A stretch of 64,000 nucleotides of DNA, taken from assembly GCA_963719465.1 (NCBI GenBank), contig OY970386.1, forward strand, positions 1,736,001 to 1,800,000. The letters are read 5' to 3'. Source of the stretch: JALHUB01 sp963719465. GTDB taxonomy: Bacteria > Chloroflexota > Dehalococcoidia > DSTF01 > JALHUB01. Position 1 is the first letter of the stretch; the number at the start of each line of letters is the position of its first letter. This document shows, piece by piece, positions 34,789-44,636 of this stretch. The notes under the pieces were generated by a model. The model was not told where the DNA came from. It saw only the letters and a program-made list of their open reading frames with translations, and ran no database searches. The translations under genes were made by a program, and so were the position numbers.

Positions 34789-37246
34789 AGCACCGTCGTT
34801 GGAGCTGCCGGGAACTCTCCCGCGGCCATCCCAGTCGCGCGCCATGCCCGGAAACTACGTCGGGCTCTTCCTCGTCACGCTTTCCACTCTGATGTACGAG
34901 ATCCTGCTGACGCGCATCTTCAGCGTTACCATGTGGTATCACTTCGCCTTTGTCGCCATATCCGTGGCGCTGTTCGGCATGACCGTCGGCGCGCTAATCG
35001 TCTACCTCAGGCCGGGCTGGTTCGCCGAGGACAAAGTGAACGGCAGGCTGGCCGTCTTCTCACTTCTGTTCTCCGTTTCGATCGTCCTGAGCTTCCTCAC
35101 GCAGCTATCGATGCCCTTTGTGCCGGAGTGGTCGATAGCCGGCGTTTACTCCATCGGCCTTTTGTATCTTGTGATCTCCATCCCATTCGTCTTCAGCGGC
35201 GTCTGCGTCTGTTTGACCCTGACCCGTTTCCCGCGACAGGTGAGCCGGCTGTACGCCGCGGACCTCACGGGGTCAGCGGTAGGTGCGGCCGCTCTCGTAT
35301 GGCTCCTGAACCGCGTCGATGCCCCTTCGGCGGTGATCGCGGTGGCCGCATTGCCTGCCGTGGCGACGATATGCTTCGCGTGGACGGCTCGCCAGAGGCA
35401 GGTGATGGTGGCGGCGAGCGCCATCGCAGTCGTCCTGTTGGTCTTTGCCTGGGCGAACGCCTTCATGTTTGACCGAAACGCGCCCATGCTGCGACTCACG
35501 TGGGTGGGCTGGGAAGGCAGCGTGCCGACTTACGAAGAGAGCGCGCCGGAATACGAGAAATGGAACGCCTTCTCGCGCATCAAGGTGGACCCCGTTACCT
35601 GGACTCCCTTCGGTTGGGGGCTGAGCAGCACGCTTCCTGCCGACCGGAAAGTCGAGCAACACCTGCTGCTTATCGACGCGCTGGCCGGGACGGTGTTGAC
35701 GCGCTACAGCGGCGATCCGCAGCAAATCGATCATCTCAAGTACGACGTGACGAACCTGGCGCACTACATCCGCAAGGACGCGAACGTGCTGGTGGTCGGC
35801 GTGGGAGGCGGCCGCGACATCCTTTCGGCTCTGGCGTTCAATCAGAAGTCGGTCACGGGCGTTGAGATCAACGGTCAGATCCTCAACGCGCTGAACAATG
35901 TCTACGGCGACTTCACCGGTCACCTGGACCGTGACCCGCGCGTAACCTTCGTGAACGACGAGGCGAGAAGCTACATAGCTCGTTCAAAGGACCGTTACGA
36001 CATCCTGCAGGTCTCGCTTGCCGACACGTGGGCGGCTTCGACGGCGGGAGCTTATGCCTTGTCGGAGAACTCGCTCTACACGGTCGAGGCGTGGGATTCG
36101 TTTTTGGACCATCTGACGCCTAACGGCGTGCTGACCGTTTCCCGCTGGTACTACCCCAGCGAACCGGCGGAGGCGTATCGAATCACCGCGCTGGCGGTGA
36201 AGGCGCTGCAGGACCGCGGCGTCGAAGACCCGAGGTCACACATCTACATGGCGATGGGACCGACCGTCAACGGCGTGAGCGTGGCAACGATTCTGGTGAG
36301 CCCGGCGCCGTTCTCCGACCAGGACCTGCAGACCCTACAAGCGATTACGACGCAGATGAAGTTCCAGCCGGTCCTGACGCCGTCGGAAGCGATAAACGGC
36401 GTTTTCCTGGGGCTGGTCGAGGCGAAGGACGTTGGCGCCTATGCCTCCCGCTATCGCGTCAACATCGCGCCGCCGACCGACGACAAGCCGTTCTTCTTCC
36501 AGATGATCCGTCTCAACGACCTCTTCCACGGCAATCTCCCCGGGGCGAAGTACCTCACGGAGCCGGTGCTGGTCCTGGCCGGCCTCACGATTGCGGTGCT
36601 CGTGCTGACCTTCCTCTGCATCGTCCTTCCGCTCCTTGTCAAGGTGAAGCGGGTGCGGATGAAAGTGATGCTGCCCTTCTTCATCTTCTTTGCCTCGATT
36701 GGGTTCGGCTTTCTAATCATCGAAGTCTCCCAAACGATGCGACTCAGCATCTTCCTGGGGGATCCGACCTACGGGCTTTCGGTTGTGCTGTTTTCCCTAC
36801 TGTTGTTCAGTGGTATCGGAAGTCTTGCAACCGAGCGAATGGCAAGAGGGGGCCTGCGTCCGGTCAATCTCCTTCCTTTCGTTGGACTTCTGGCGCTGCT
36901 TTCGGTCTTCGGCCTCCTGACGCCGGCGATCCTGCACCACTACGAGGCGGCAACGACGCCGACCCGCATCCTCACCGCGGCGGCAATCCTGGCGCCGATG
37001 GGCCTGCTGATGGGCATGCCGTTCCCGATCGGCATGAAAACCGTCTCGGCCTACGTCGATGCGCCGACGCCGTTCCTCTGGGGCATCAACGGCGCCACGT
37101 CCGTCTGCGCCTCGGTGCTGGCGATAGCGATCGCTCTCTCCTGGGGCATCTCGGTTGCCTTCTGGGTCGGCTGTGGCTTCTATGTGATCGCGGGCCTTGG
37201 GCTGGTGGCGGCCCTGATCCGAAAGACAAGCGTGGCAACCTCCTAG
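34775..37246 (+). CDS. membrane-anchored spermidine-synthase-like methyltransferase-fold protein
   Basis: 823 residues: about six N-terminal TM helices, a soluble Rossmann domain, then about six more TM helices. The soluble domain has VLVVGVGGGRDILSALAF near residue 345 (motif I of spermidine-synthase-like proteins) followed by VTGVEINGQI and later YDILQVSLADTWAAS. The final membrane part includes MGLLMGMPFPIGMKTVS. This fused MFS/spermidine-synthase-like layout is widespread in environmental bacteria with no settled function; polyamine synthesis is not implied. It overlaps and is co-transcribed with the DUF2723 gene. Confidence 0.8.
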   Translation: MAVIEAPSLELPGTLPRPSQSRAMPGNYVGLFLVTLSTLMYEILLTRIFSVTMWYHFAFVAISVALFGMTVGALIVYLRPGWFAEDKVNGRLAVFSLLFSVSIVLSFLTQLSMPFVPEWSIAGVYSIGLLYLVISIPFVFSGVCVCLTLTRFPRQVSRLYAADLTGSAVGAAALVWLLNRVDAPSAVIAVAALPAVATICFAWTARQRQVMVAASAIAVVLLVFAWANAFMFDRNAPMLRLTWVGWEGSVPTYEESAPEYEKWNAFSRIKVDPVTWTPFGWGLSSTLPADRKVEQHLLLIDALAGTVLTRYSGDPQQIDHLKYDVTNLAHYIRKDANVLVVGVGGGRDILSALAFNQKSVTGVEINGQILNALNNVYGDFTGHLDRDPRVTFVNDEARSYIARSKDRYDILQVSLADTWAASTAGAYALSENSLYTVEAWDSFLDHLTPNGVLTVSRWYYPSEPAEAYRITALAVKALQDRGVEDPRSHIYMAMGPTVNGVSVATILVSPAPFSDQDLQTLQAITTQMKFQPVLTPSEAINGVFLGLVEAKDVGAYASRYRVNIAPPTDDKPFFFQMIRLNDLFHGNLPGAKYLTEPVLVLAGLTIAVLVLTFLCIVLPLLVKVKRVRMKVMLPFFIFFASIGFGFLIIEVSQTMRLSIFLGDPTYGLSVVLFSLLLFSGIGSLATERMARGGLRPVNLLPFVGLLALLSVFGLLTPAILHHYEAATTPTRILTAAAILAPMGLLMGMPFPIGMKTVSAYVDAPTPFLWGINGATSVCASVLAIAIALSWGISVAFWVGCGFYVIAGLGLVAALIRKTSVATS

Positions 37247-37539
37247 CGGTTGGCCATCGACGGCCCCGAGCGCTCCTTAGGGAGTGGTTCGCTCATATCT
37301 GGCCGAACCTTCCGGCTCCCCCGATGAAAATAGGTGGATCCCCTTATAGGCTGCATCGGCTTGGGGAACCGATGCAGGACAGAGGAGGCCGTCAGCGCGT
37401 CGACATGCAGGGAGGTCCGCCGACGACGGCTTTCTTCGATGCGTCTGCGTTGAGTCAGGCGCATACGAGGCAATAGCCGGAATAGAGGAGTTCCGGCAGG
37501 AATACGTCGGCGCCGGACGTTTGAGACAAGAGGTGAACG

Positions 37540-38034
37540 ATGCAAGTTAGAAACGCGGTCACAAACGTGAGGAAGTTCCTGTTGCAGTCGCTGCAGGGGC
37601 GAATACTCATCGCTGGAATCCTGCTGGCGGTGGTGCCGGCAGTCATTATTGGAGTCACGGCGATCAAGAAATCCGACTCGGCGTTGAAACAGCAAGTCGA
37701 CGTGAAGCTGCAGGCGGTGGATACTCAGGCGGCCTCCGTTGCGCAGACTGACCTGAAGCGCTACCTTGCCTCACTGCAGTCAAGCGCCACCGCCCTCGCC
37801 GGCGCCCAATCTTACGGGATGTACGACCTGGCGTCGCCAGCAAGCGGGCCGACATTGAAGCCGGTGCTGCAAACCGCTGTGTTGACCACCGCCCATGATA
37901 TGACGGCGATGGCCGTGCTGAACGCTAGCGGAGTGACGGTCGCAACGACAGGCGGAGACAGCGTGAGCATTGCCGGTCAGCCGTACTTCAAGGCGGCGCT
38001 GAACGGCACGGCGAGTATGTCCGACCCTTCCTGA
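37540..38034 (+). CDS. methyl-accepting chemotaxis protein, N-terminal part
   Basis: AGAGGTG precedes the ATG. One N-terminal TM helix (ILIAGILLAVVPAVIIGVTAI) leads into an extracellular dCache ligand-binding domain. The frame ends at SMSDPS because of an indel near 38028; adding one base gives LTSDGDEAVYMVAPM and joins it to 38061-39983. First gene of the chemosensory operon. Confidence 0.8.
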   Translation: MQVRNAVTNVRKFLLQSLQGRILIAGILLAVVPAVIIGVTAIKKSDSALKQQVDVKLQAVDTQAASVAQTDLKRYLASLQSSATALAGAQSYGMYDLASPASGPTLKPVLQTAVLTTAHDMTAMAVLNASGVTVATTGGDSVSIAGQPYFKAALNGTASMSDPS

Positions 38035-38060
38035 CCTCCGACGGCGACGAGGCGGTCTAT

Positions 38061-39983
38061 ATGGTCGCTCCCATGAGCGTCAACGGCGGCACGAACGCCG
38101 TCCTCGTGGGCACATTCTCGTTGAAGACCTTCTACGAAAAAGACCTCTCCGTTTTCAAGTCCGGGCTTGGCAGCGGCTATCCTTACATTGTGGACAAGAA
38201 CGGCGTCTTGATAGGGCATCCCCAGTCGGAAAAGCTGACAAAGGAGAACCTGACGCAGGATTCTAGTGCGGCGCTGGCCGCGGCCGCTACGGCGATGACC
38301 CAGGGCCAGACGGGACTGTCCCGCTATACCTACGAAGGTGTTGACAAGGTGGTCGCCTACCAGCCGATCGGTGTCAACGGCTGGAGCATGGCCGTGACGG
38401 AACCGTACAGCGAAGCACTGGGCAGCGTTGGCAGCCTCCAACGGACGATGCTCATGGCGTTGATAATAATCGTGCTTCTGGCTGCCGGCATGGCTTACCT
38501 GCTTGCTCAAAACATCGCCGGGCCCGTCATGTTCCTCGCGCGCCAGGCCCGGGACTTCGCCGAAGGCGGCCTGGGCGAGCAGCTCGATCCGGGGGAGAAG
38601 GAACGGATAGCGAAGCGCAAGGACGAGATCGGCATACTGGGCAAGTCGTTCCAGCAAGTGGAAGCGGCTCTCACTGAGACAGCGAACGCGGTTACTCGCG
38701 TCGCCGAGGCCGATTTGACGGTGGAAATTCATCCGCGAAGCGACCGTGACGTGTTGGGCAAAGCGTTCTCGAAGGCCGTGCGGAACCTCGGGCTGCTCCT
38801 TGCACAGCTCAACGAAACCGCTCAGAACCTCGCTGCGGCGAAGGACCAGCTTGCTCAATCAGCAGATCAGGCGGCGCAGGCGACTCAGCAGGTAGCGCAA
38901 ACGGCCTCCGAGGTCGCAGAAGGCACGGGTCAGCAGGCGGCAAGTACGCAGGAGGTGAGCCAGGCCGTCGAGCAGCTGTCCAGGGCCATTGAGCAGGTGG
39001 TTGATGATGCGCAGGCTCAGACGAGACAGGTACAGACGGCCAGCGCGTTGAGCGAGAAGGTCTCCGTTTGCGGCGATACGGTATCCGATGCCGCGCAGAA
39101 GGCGCTGGAGCGCTCCCGCCAGGCAAGCGAGACCTCAGAGCAGGGCGCCGAGATGGTCCAGAAGGCGATCGACGGCATGGAGCGCATCAGAGGCGCGGTC
39201 GAGGGCGCATCCGGCGAGATATCCAAGCTGGGCGAGCGGTCCACCGAGATCGGGAAGATCGTCGCCGTTATCGACGATATCGCTGCCCAGACGAATCTGC
39301 TTGCGTTGAATGCCGCGATTGAAGCGGCGCGCGCTGGCGAGCAGGGCCGAGGCTTCGCTGTGGTCGCGGACGAGGTGCGGAAGCTGGCTGAGCGCGTCGG
39401 CACCGCTACCAAGGAGATTGCGGACCTGATAGGCGGCATCCAGCGGGGCGTCGAAGGCACGGTTGAAGCCATGAAGCAGGGCAGCGCGGAGACCAGCGAG
39501 GGCGCGAAGCTCGCTTCAGAAGCCGGTGAATCGCTGCGGCAGATACTCGCAGTTGTCCAGGAGATGAATAGCGAGATCGTCGATATCGCGGCGAGCTCCG
39601 AGGAGCTGAAGAAGGCCGGCGCCGACATGTACGGCACGATGGAGCAAACGCGCAGCCTCGTCGAGAAGAGCCTCGCCGCCAGCGAGGAGATGCGCAGCGG
39701 CGCCGCGCAGGTCATCGAAGGCGTTTCCGGAATCGCCGCCATCGCTCAGCAGAATAGCGCTGCTACGGAGCAAGTGTCCGCTTCAGCGCAGGAGATGAGC
39801 GCCCAGGTACAAGAGGTCACTGCGGCCACCCACTCCCTCGGAGAGATGGCTGAGGATTTGCGCAGCCGGGTCTCCGGGTTCAAGCTTCGCAGGCAGCGGG
39901 GCGGTCCGCTGACCGACGTTATGAGGCAGACGCCGGAATCGGTAGAAGAAGGGCCTGATCAGACAGAACGGTTTGCAGCGTAG
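38061..39983 (+). CDS. methyl-accepting chemotaxis protein, C-terminal part
   Basis: Continues the dCache domain (VDKNGVLIGHP), then the second TM helix (MLMALIIIVLLAAGMAYLL), HAMP-type linker (ARDFAEGGLGEQ) with a second HAMP-like unit, and a long coiled-coil signalling domain. The hairpin tip contains DIAAQTNLLALNAAIEAARA and GFAVVADEVRKLAERV, which bind CheW and CheA. Joined length is about 805 residues. It senses an unknown extracellular ligand and controls the CheA/CheW complex encoded downstream. Ninety bases separate it from cheW. Confidence 0.92.
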   Translation: MVAPMSVNGGTNAVLVGTFSLKTFYEKDLSVFKSGLGSGYPYIVDKNGVLIGHPQSEKLTKENLTQDSSAALAAAATAMTQGQTGLSRYTYEGVDKVVAYQPIGVNGWSMAVTEPYSEALGSVGSLQRTMLMALIIIVLLAAGMAYLLAQNIAGPVMFLARQARDFAEGGLGEQLDPGEKERIAKRKDEIGILGKSFQQVEAALTETANAVTRVAEADLTVEIHPRSDRDVLGKAFSKAVRNLGLLLAQLNETAQNLAAAKDQLAQSADQAAQATQQVAQTASEVAEGTGQQAASTQEVSQAVEQLSRAIEQVVDDAQAQTRQVQTASALSEKVSVCGDTVSDAAQKALERSRQASETSEQGAEMVQKAIDGMERIRGAVEGASGEISKLGERSTEIGKIVAVIDDIAAQTNLLALNAAIEAARAGEQGRGFAVVADEVRKLAERVGTATKEIADLIGGIQRGVEGTVEAMKQGSAETSEGAKLASEAGESLRQILAVVQEMNSEIVDIAASSEELKKAGADMYGTMEQTRSLVEKSLAASEEMRSGAAQVIEGVSGIAAIAQQNSAATEQVSASAQEMSAQVQEVTAATHSLGEMAEDLRSRVSGFKLRRQRGGPLTDVMRQTPESVEEGPDQTERFAA

Positions 39984-40074
39984 CCGAAGTGCGACGGACC
40001 GGCACTGAGAGATCATCACGCAGCCCCCGTACGCGTGTCGGCATGTAGCGGGTGGCTGAGGAGGAAGATGAGAA

Positions 40075-40554
40075 ATGGCCGAGGACAACACTGCGAAGGT
40101 GGAACGACAACTCGTGGTCTTTGACCTCGGGAACGAGCTCTACGGCGTGGACATTGGTTCGGTGAGGGAGATCATCCGGATGCAGGACATAACGTATCTG
40201 CCCAACGCGCCGGAGTTCATCGAGGGTGTCACGAACCTGAGAGGGAAGATCATTCCCGTCATTAACCTTCGCAAACGATTTGGCATGAGCGAAAGCGTCG
40301 ACGGGAACGAAGAGCGCATCGTCGTGGTCGATGTGGCGGGCGAGTATATGGGCGCGCTTGTGGACGCTGTGACCGAGGTTCTAAGGATCAAGGAGGACGT
40401 GATCGCGCCGGCATCCAGCGCCGTGACGACCGTCGACTCCTACTACATGGAAGGAATCGCGAACCTTGGCGATCGGCTGATCATCCTGCTCGACCTGAAC
40501 AAGGTGGTGTCGCAGAGAGAGGCGGACGTTGAAGAGGAAGCGAGGGTGGCGTAG
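40075..40554 (+). CDS. cheW: chemotaxis coupling protein CheW
   Basis: A 159-residue CheW. Core features are QLVVFDLGNELYGVDIGSVREI at the N-terminus, PNAPEFIEGVTNLRGKIIPV near residue 45, and the C-terminal IANLGDRLIILLDLNKVVS. It links the receptor hairpin tip to the P5 domain of CheA. GGAGGAAGATGAGA lies upstream of the ATG. Complete, and placed between the receptor and cheA. Confidence 0.94.
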   Translation: MAEDNTAKVERQLVVFDLGNELYGVDIGSVREIIRMQDITYLPNAPEFIEGVTNLRGKIIPVINLRKRFGMSESVDGNEERIVVVDVAGEYMGALVDAVTEVLRIKEDVIAPASSAVTTVDSYYMEGIANLGDRLIILLDLNKVVSQREADVEEEARVA

Positions 40555-40593
40555 AAATACGTTCCGGGGATAGCACTCAAGGCAGGATCGACG

Positions 40594-41736
40594 ATGGAGC
40601 AGGGAAAGTCCAACTTCAAGCGCGAAGATCTCAAGCTCTTCTTGGAGGAGACGGACGAGCACCTCCGACTTCTCGACAACGATATTGTGCGCCTCGAACA
40701 GGAAGCGGGCAACGTCGATCTGCTCCAGGAGATATTCCGCGCCGCCCATACGCTCAAAGGCTCCTCGGCCATGCTCGGCCTGGAGAAGATGGCCGATCTC
40801 ACGCATGCGATGGAGGACCTCCTTGACAGGATCCGAAAGGGAACGCAGGCGGTCACATCAGAGATCGTCGATTCGCTGTTGCAAGGCCTGGACACGCTCA
40901 AGGTTCTGAAGGAGGACGCCGCGGCCGGTCGGGAGAGCGAGATCGATGTGACGGAATTGGCGGCCCGTCTACGTTCAGCCGGAGGTGCGTCGGCTGCGAT
41001 GCCGGCGCCGGACGCGGCTGCGTCGCCTTCGCAGCCGGCTCCAGAGACAGCTCACGCTTCACTCGATTCCATCATCGCCCAGGATCAGGCGGCCCTTGAC
41101 GTGCTGCGAGCGGCGCCCGAAGGCCAGAACGCCTACAGGGTGCGAGTTTCGCTCGCTGAGAGCTGCGAGTGGCTGGCGGTGCGTTGTTTCCAGATACTGG
41201 ACGTGCTCGGGACGTTCGGTCACGTCGTTGCCTCGGTGCCGTCGAGGCAAGATGTCGAGGCGGAAAAGGGCGCCCGCGAGTTCGAGGCGGTACTGCTGAG
41301 TTCGTTAGCCGCGGAACAGGTCGCGGTAGACGTTCAGGCGATTGATGAAGTGCGGGAGGCCACCGTGGAGGCGTGGCGGGGTCTGCCCGCCGAGACAGCC
41401 CCCGCTGAGACGCCCGCGCAGGCTGAAGCAACTCCGACCGCGCCGGTAGCGCCCGACTCTTCGCCCGCGGCGCAAGCAAAAGCGATGCCTGCCGCTCCGG
41501 CCCTTCCGCCGGAGCCTGCCTCCACGAAGATAGAGGTTTTGCAGACCGTGCGCGTCGACGTGAACCGGCTCGATGACTTGATGAATATGGTCGGAGAGCT
41601 CGTCATCGAAGGAACGCGGCTGAACGAGATCATGGGGAATCTTCTGTCGACCTATCACGATGACGTCAACGTGCAAGGGCTGGCCGTTTCAGGCGGGCAT
41701 CTCCTAAAGGTCCTCGACCCGTCCAACGACTGGTAG
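40594..41736 (+). pseudogene. cheA: CheA lacking the ATPase and CheW-like domains
   Basis: 380 residues against ~600-700 for CheA. Present: the HPt (P1) domain with phospho-acceptor His in AAHTLKGSSAML near residue 50, an Ala/Pro-rich linker, a middle domain (about 145-260, CheY/CheB-binding type), a second Ala/Pro linker, and the start of the P3 dimerisation helix (VDVNRLDDLMNMVGELV). After NLLSTYHDD the family sequence ends and a stop follows about 27 residues later. The ATP-binding P4 and CheW-like P5 domains are missing; no other frame before cheB contains them. As written it cannot phosphorylate itself. Deletion or misassembly are both possible. Confidence 0.85.
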
Positions 41737-41745
41737 CTTAGCCTG

Positions 41746-42816
41746 ATGAGGACTCTGAGACCTCAAGGACAGAAGATACGCGTTCTGGTTGTCGATGACT
41801 CCGCGCTCATGCGGTCGGTCCTCGCCCGGCACCTGAACGATGATCCCGACATCCGCGTCGTCGGGACGGCGCGCGATGGCCTCGAAGCGCTGGAGCAGAC
41901 ACGCGACCTGACGCCCGACGTGGTGACGATGGACATCGAAATGCCCCGCATGGACGGCTTGGCCGCTCTTGAGCTCCTGATGAGAGATATGCCTACCGCC
42001 GTCGTCATGGTGAGCGCGCTCAGCGGCGAGGGTTCCGATGCCACCATTCGCGCGCTGGAACTGGGAGCCGTCGACTTTGTGCTGAAGCCCACGCTGCACG
42101 GCGTGCCAGCGATTCAGGCCCTGGCCTCAGAGCTATCGACAAAGGTGAAGCTGGCGGCGAGGGCGACATTGCAACCGAGGGGCGCAGCGGTAGCAAGGAA
42201 GCGGGCCGCCGCTCGCGGCGCCTGGCAGGACAAGATAGTCGTCATTGGCAGTTCGACCGGTGGGCCGCGGGCTCTCTGCACTTTGTTCGCCTGTCTTCCC
42301 GAGGACTTCTATGTGCCTATTCTGGTCATTCAACACATGCCGGCAGGGTTTACGTGCAGCCTTGCGCAGAGGCTGGATCAGATATCACCGCTTTCGGTCA
42401 AAGAGGCCCAGCGGCTCGACAAGATCGTGCCCGGTCAGGCGCTGGTTGCTCGGGGAGGGTACCACATGAGGATTGGCGAAGGGCGGGTCGTGCGTCTCGA
42501 TGATAGCGCGCCGGAGTGTGGCGTGCGTCCTTCGATAAACGTCACAATGGAATCGGCGGTGGCGGCCTGGGGCAGCTCGATTGTCGGCGTCATCCTCACC
42601 GGCATGGGAGTGGACGGCACGCGTGGAGCAGGACTTGTCCGGTCTGCTGGGGGAGAAGTGATCGCGCAGGATGCGTCCACTTGCGTCATTTATGGAATGC
42701 CTAGAAGCGTCGTGGAGAGCGGATATGCCAGCGTCGTCGCCCCCATTAGGCGAATCGCAGCGGAGATCACTTGGCGATGCCAGAGCGAAACGATGATGCG
42801 GAGGGTCTCGGCTTGA
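41746..42816 (+). CDS. cheB: chemotaxis response regulator protein-glutamate methylesterase CheB
   Basis: 356 residues. N-terminal receiver domain with VLVVDDSALMRSVLA and phospho-acceptor Asp in VVTMDIEMPRMDGL, then a linker and the methylesterase domain with the catalytic triad: Ser in VIGSSTGGPRAL, His in QHMPAGF, Asp in TGMGVDGTRGA. It removes methyl groups from receptors when phosphorylated, opposing CheR. It starts ten bases after the truncated cheA stop without a clear RBS of its own, as expected if a deletion removed upstream sequence. Confidence 0.94.
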   Translation: MRTLRPQGQKIRVLVVDDSALMRSVLARHLNDDPDIRVVGTARDGLEALEQTRDLTPDVVTMDIEMPRMDGLAALELLMRDMPTAVVMVSALSGEGSDATIRALELGAVDFVLKPTLHGVPAIQALASELSTKVKLAARATLQPRGAAVARKRAAARGAWQDKIVVIGSSTGGPRALCTLFACLPEDFYVPILVIQHMPAGFTCSLAQRLDQISPLSVKEAQRLDKIVPGQALVARGGYHMRIGEGRVVRLDDSAPECGVRPSINVTMESAVAAWGSSIVGVILTGMGVDGTRGAGLVRSAGGEVIAQDASTCVIYGMPRSVVESGYASVVAPIRRIAAEITWRCQSETMMRRVSA

Positions 42817-43628
42817 ACGATCAGGAATACGCTTATCTGGGGCAACGGATTCGCCAGTTGCTGAAAGTTGACATCGATCACTACAGGGAGAGGCAGATGC
42901 GTCGCCGGCTGACGGCGTTCGTCGCGCAACGAGCCAACGGCGACGTGATGAGCTTTCTTCGAGAACTGGAGCGCGATGAGCGGATGCTGAAAGAGCTGCA
43001 CGACATGTTGACCATTCATGTCTCCGAGTTCTTCCGCGACACTGTCCAGTTCCAGCATTTGAAGTCGCGCGTGCTTCCCGAGTTGTTGAGGAAGGCCCGT
43101 CGGCTTCGGGTCTGGTCGGCTGCCTGCTCGCACGGCGCAGAGCCATACTCAACAGCAATCATCCTCCACGAACTGGGTCATTCAAACGGGTACAGCATGG
43201 TCGCCACGGACGTTGACGAGGGGATCCTGGAGCGGGCGATGGCAGGCGGTCCGTATCTGGAGAGCGAGACCAAGAATGTGAGCGCCGACCAACTGGCGCG
43301 GTTCTTCAAGCCCGGTCGCGGTGGTCGATGGGTCACATCACACATGCGGTCCCGAGTGCAGTTCCAGAGACATGACCTTCTCGCCGAGGAACCCCCGGGC
43401 GCGTTTGATTTGATAGTCTGCCGTAACGTCATCATATATTTCTCAACCGATGCGCGACGAGAGCTCCTGGAGAAGTTCCGCGAGTCGCTGAGACCCGGCG
43501 GGGTGCTGTTCCTGGGTGGGACGGAAGCCCTTCTTGAGAGCGGCATAGGTTTCGACAGGATGTTCGACAGTTTTTATCGCAAGACGGATGCGGATCAGGT
43601 CGAGGCGGCGCAGAGGCGGGCGGCCTGA
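42771..43628 (+). CDS. cheR: chemotaxis protein methyltransferase CheR
   Basis: A 285-residue SAM-dependent methyltransferase that methylates receptor glutamates. An N-terminal helical CheR_N domain (YAYLGQRIRQLLKVDIDHYR) is followed by HVSEFFRD, the SAM motif VWSAACSHGAEPYS (the usual GEE is GAE here) and FDLIVCRNVIIYFS. It overlaps the end of cheB; the TTG start at 42771 has GGAG five bases upstream, and ATG at 42777 is the alternative. Complete. Confidence 0.93.
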   Translation: MAMPERNDDAEGLGLNDQEYAYLGQRIRQLLKVDIDHYRERQMRRRLTAFVAQRANGDVMSFLRELERDERMLKELHDMLTIHVSEFFRDTVQFQHLKSRVLPELLRKARRLRVWSAACSHGAEPYSTAIILHELGHSNGYSMVATDVDEGILERAMAGGPYLESETKNVSADQLARFFKPGRGGRWVTSHMRSRVQFQRHDLLAEEPPGAFDLIVCRNVIIYFSTDARRELLEKFRESLRPGGVLFLGGTEALLESGIGFDRMFDSFYRKTDADQVEAAQRRAA

Positions 43629-43649
43629 GCGGCGAGCAGGAGGAGAGAC

Positions 43650-44636
43650 GTGCGCAGAGTGTCGGTGGCGAACGCTAAGCCGGGGATGATTCTCGGCCGG
43701 GCGGTCTACGACATCAAGGGCCAGATGCTCCTGGGAGATGGCGATCGGCTGGAAGGCGATAGCCTGGGACTGCTTGCCCGATTGGGGACGTTGGAGATCC
43801 TTATCAAGGACCCGCGGGTCACGGACGTCCCCGTCGGCGCCTTGTTCTCGGCGCACGTCGAAGCGAAGGCCGTCCAGGCCCTTCACATGCTCATGGTGAA
43901 CAGCCAGGGCGTTTCCGAAGGGATCACTCCGATCGACTTGATGAGGATGACGCCGACGCTCGGGGCCATGACCGAGAGACTTTTGCCTACGATCCTGGGC
44001 GACCCAGACCTGTGCGGTATGTCGTCGTTCCAGGCGTACGACTACATTCATCCGGTGAAGGTCGCGGAGCTTGCCATGCTAGTCGGAGCGCTCGTCGGCC
44101 TGAAGCAGCAGCAGCTTATCAACCTCGGCCTGGCGGCGATACTCGAGAACCTGGGCTACGTCTCCATGCCGCCCGGGATCCTGGATAAAGCCGGTTTCTT
44201 GGGCGACGAGGAGTGGGAATACCTGCACCGACATCCGCGAGAAAGCGCGGCGATGCTGGGCAGCGCCGGCCTCGACGCCGAGGTGCTGGAGGCGGTGGAG
44301 CAGCACCACGAGCGATGGGGGGGGCGGCGGCTATCCCGAGGGAAGGAAAGGCAAGGATATCTGCCTCTTCGCGCGGATAGTCGCCATGGCGGACACCTAC
44401 CATTCGCTGCTCTCGCGCCGACCGCATCGCCAGGCGCTGCGGCCCCAAGACGCGGTCGAGTTCATCGTCGCCTACAGCGGGGAGCTCTTCGATCCCGAGC
44501 TGGTCCAGGTCTTTGCCAGGCAGATCCCGCAATACCCGGCAGGCCTGGCGGTCAAGCTGAGCAGCGGCGAGGTTGGTATTGTGTCGAACCCCAACATTGG
44601 CCACATTGCTCGACCGATCGTCAGGATCTGCGCTGA
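43650..44636 (+). CDS. degenerate HD-GYP domain protein, N-terminal part
   Basis: GTG start after GGAGGAG. Residues ~1-120 form a domain typical of HD-GYP proteins (AKPGMILGRAVYDIKGQ). The HD-GYP domain follows (IHPVKVAELAML), but the metal-binding HD pair reads EN in LAAILENLGYVSMPPGIL, while HRHPRESAAML and the HHERWGGGGYP region are kept. Cyclic-di-GMP hydrolysis is therefore doubtful. The frame breaks in a run of eight G near 44320; residues after HHERWGG in this ORF are shadow. Co-transcribed with cheR. Confidence 0.82.
   Translation: MRRVSVANAKPGMILGRAVYDIKGQMLLGDGDRLEGDSLGLLARLGTLEILIKDPRVTDVPVGALFSAHVEAKAVQALHMLMVNSQGVSEGITPIDLMRMTPTLGAMTERLLPTILGDPDLCGMSSFQAYDYIHPVKVAELAMLVGALVGLKQQQLINLGLAAILENLGYVSMPPGILDKAGFLGDEEWEYLHRHPRESAAMLGSAGLDAEVLEAVEQHHERWGGRRLSRGKERQGYLPLRADSRHGGHLPFAALAPTASPGAAAPRRGRVHRRLQRGALRSRAGPGLCQADPAIPGRPGGQAEQRRGWYCVEPQHWPHCSTDRQDLR

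Noticed and set aside
37247..37539. Cyclic-di-GMP riboswitch before the MCP gene
   Set aside because: There is a short hairpin (CCGGAATAGAGGAGTTCCGG) but none of the conserved GEMM core sequences.
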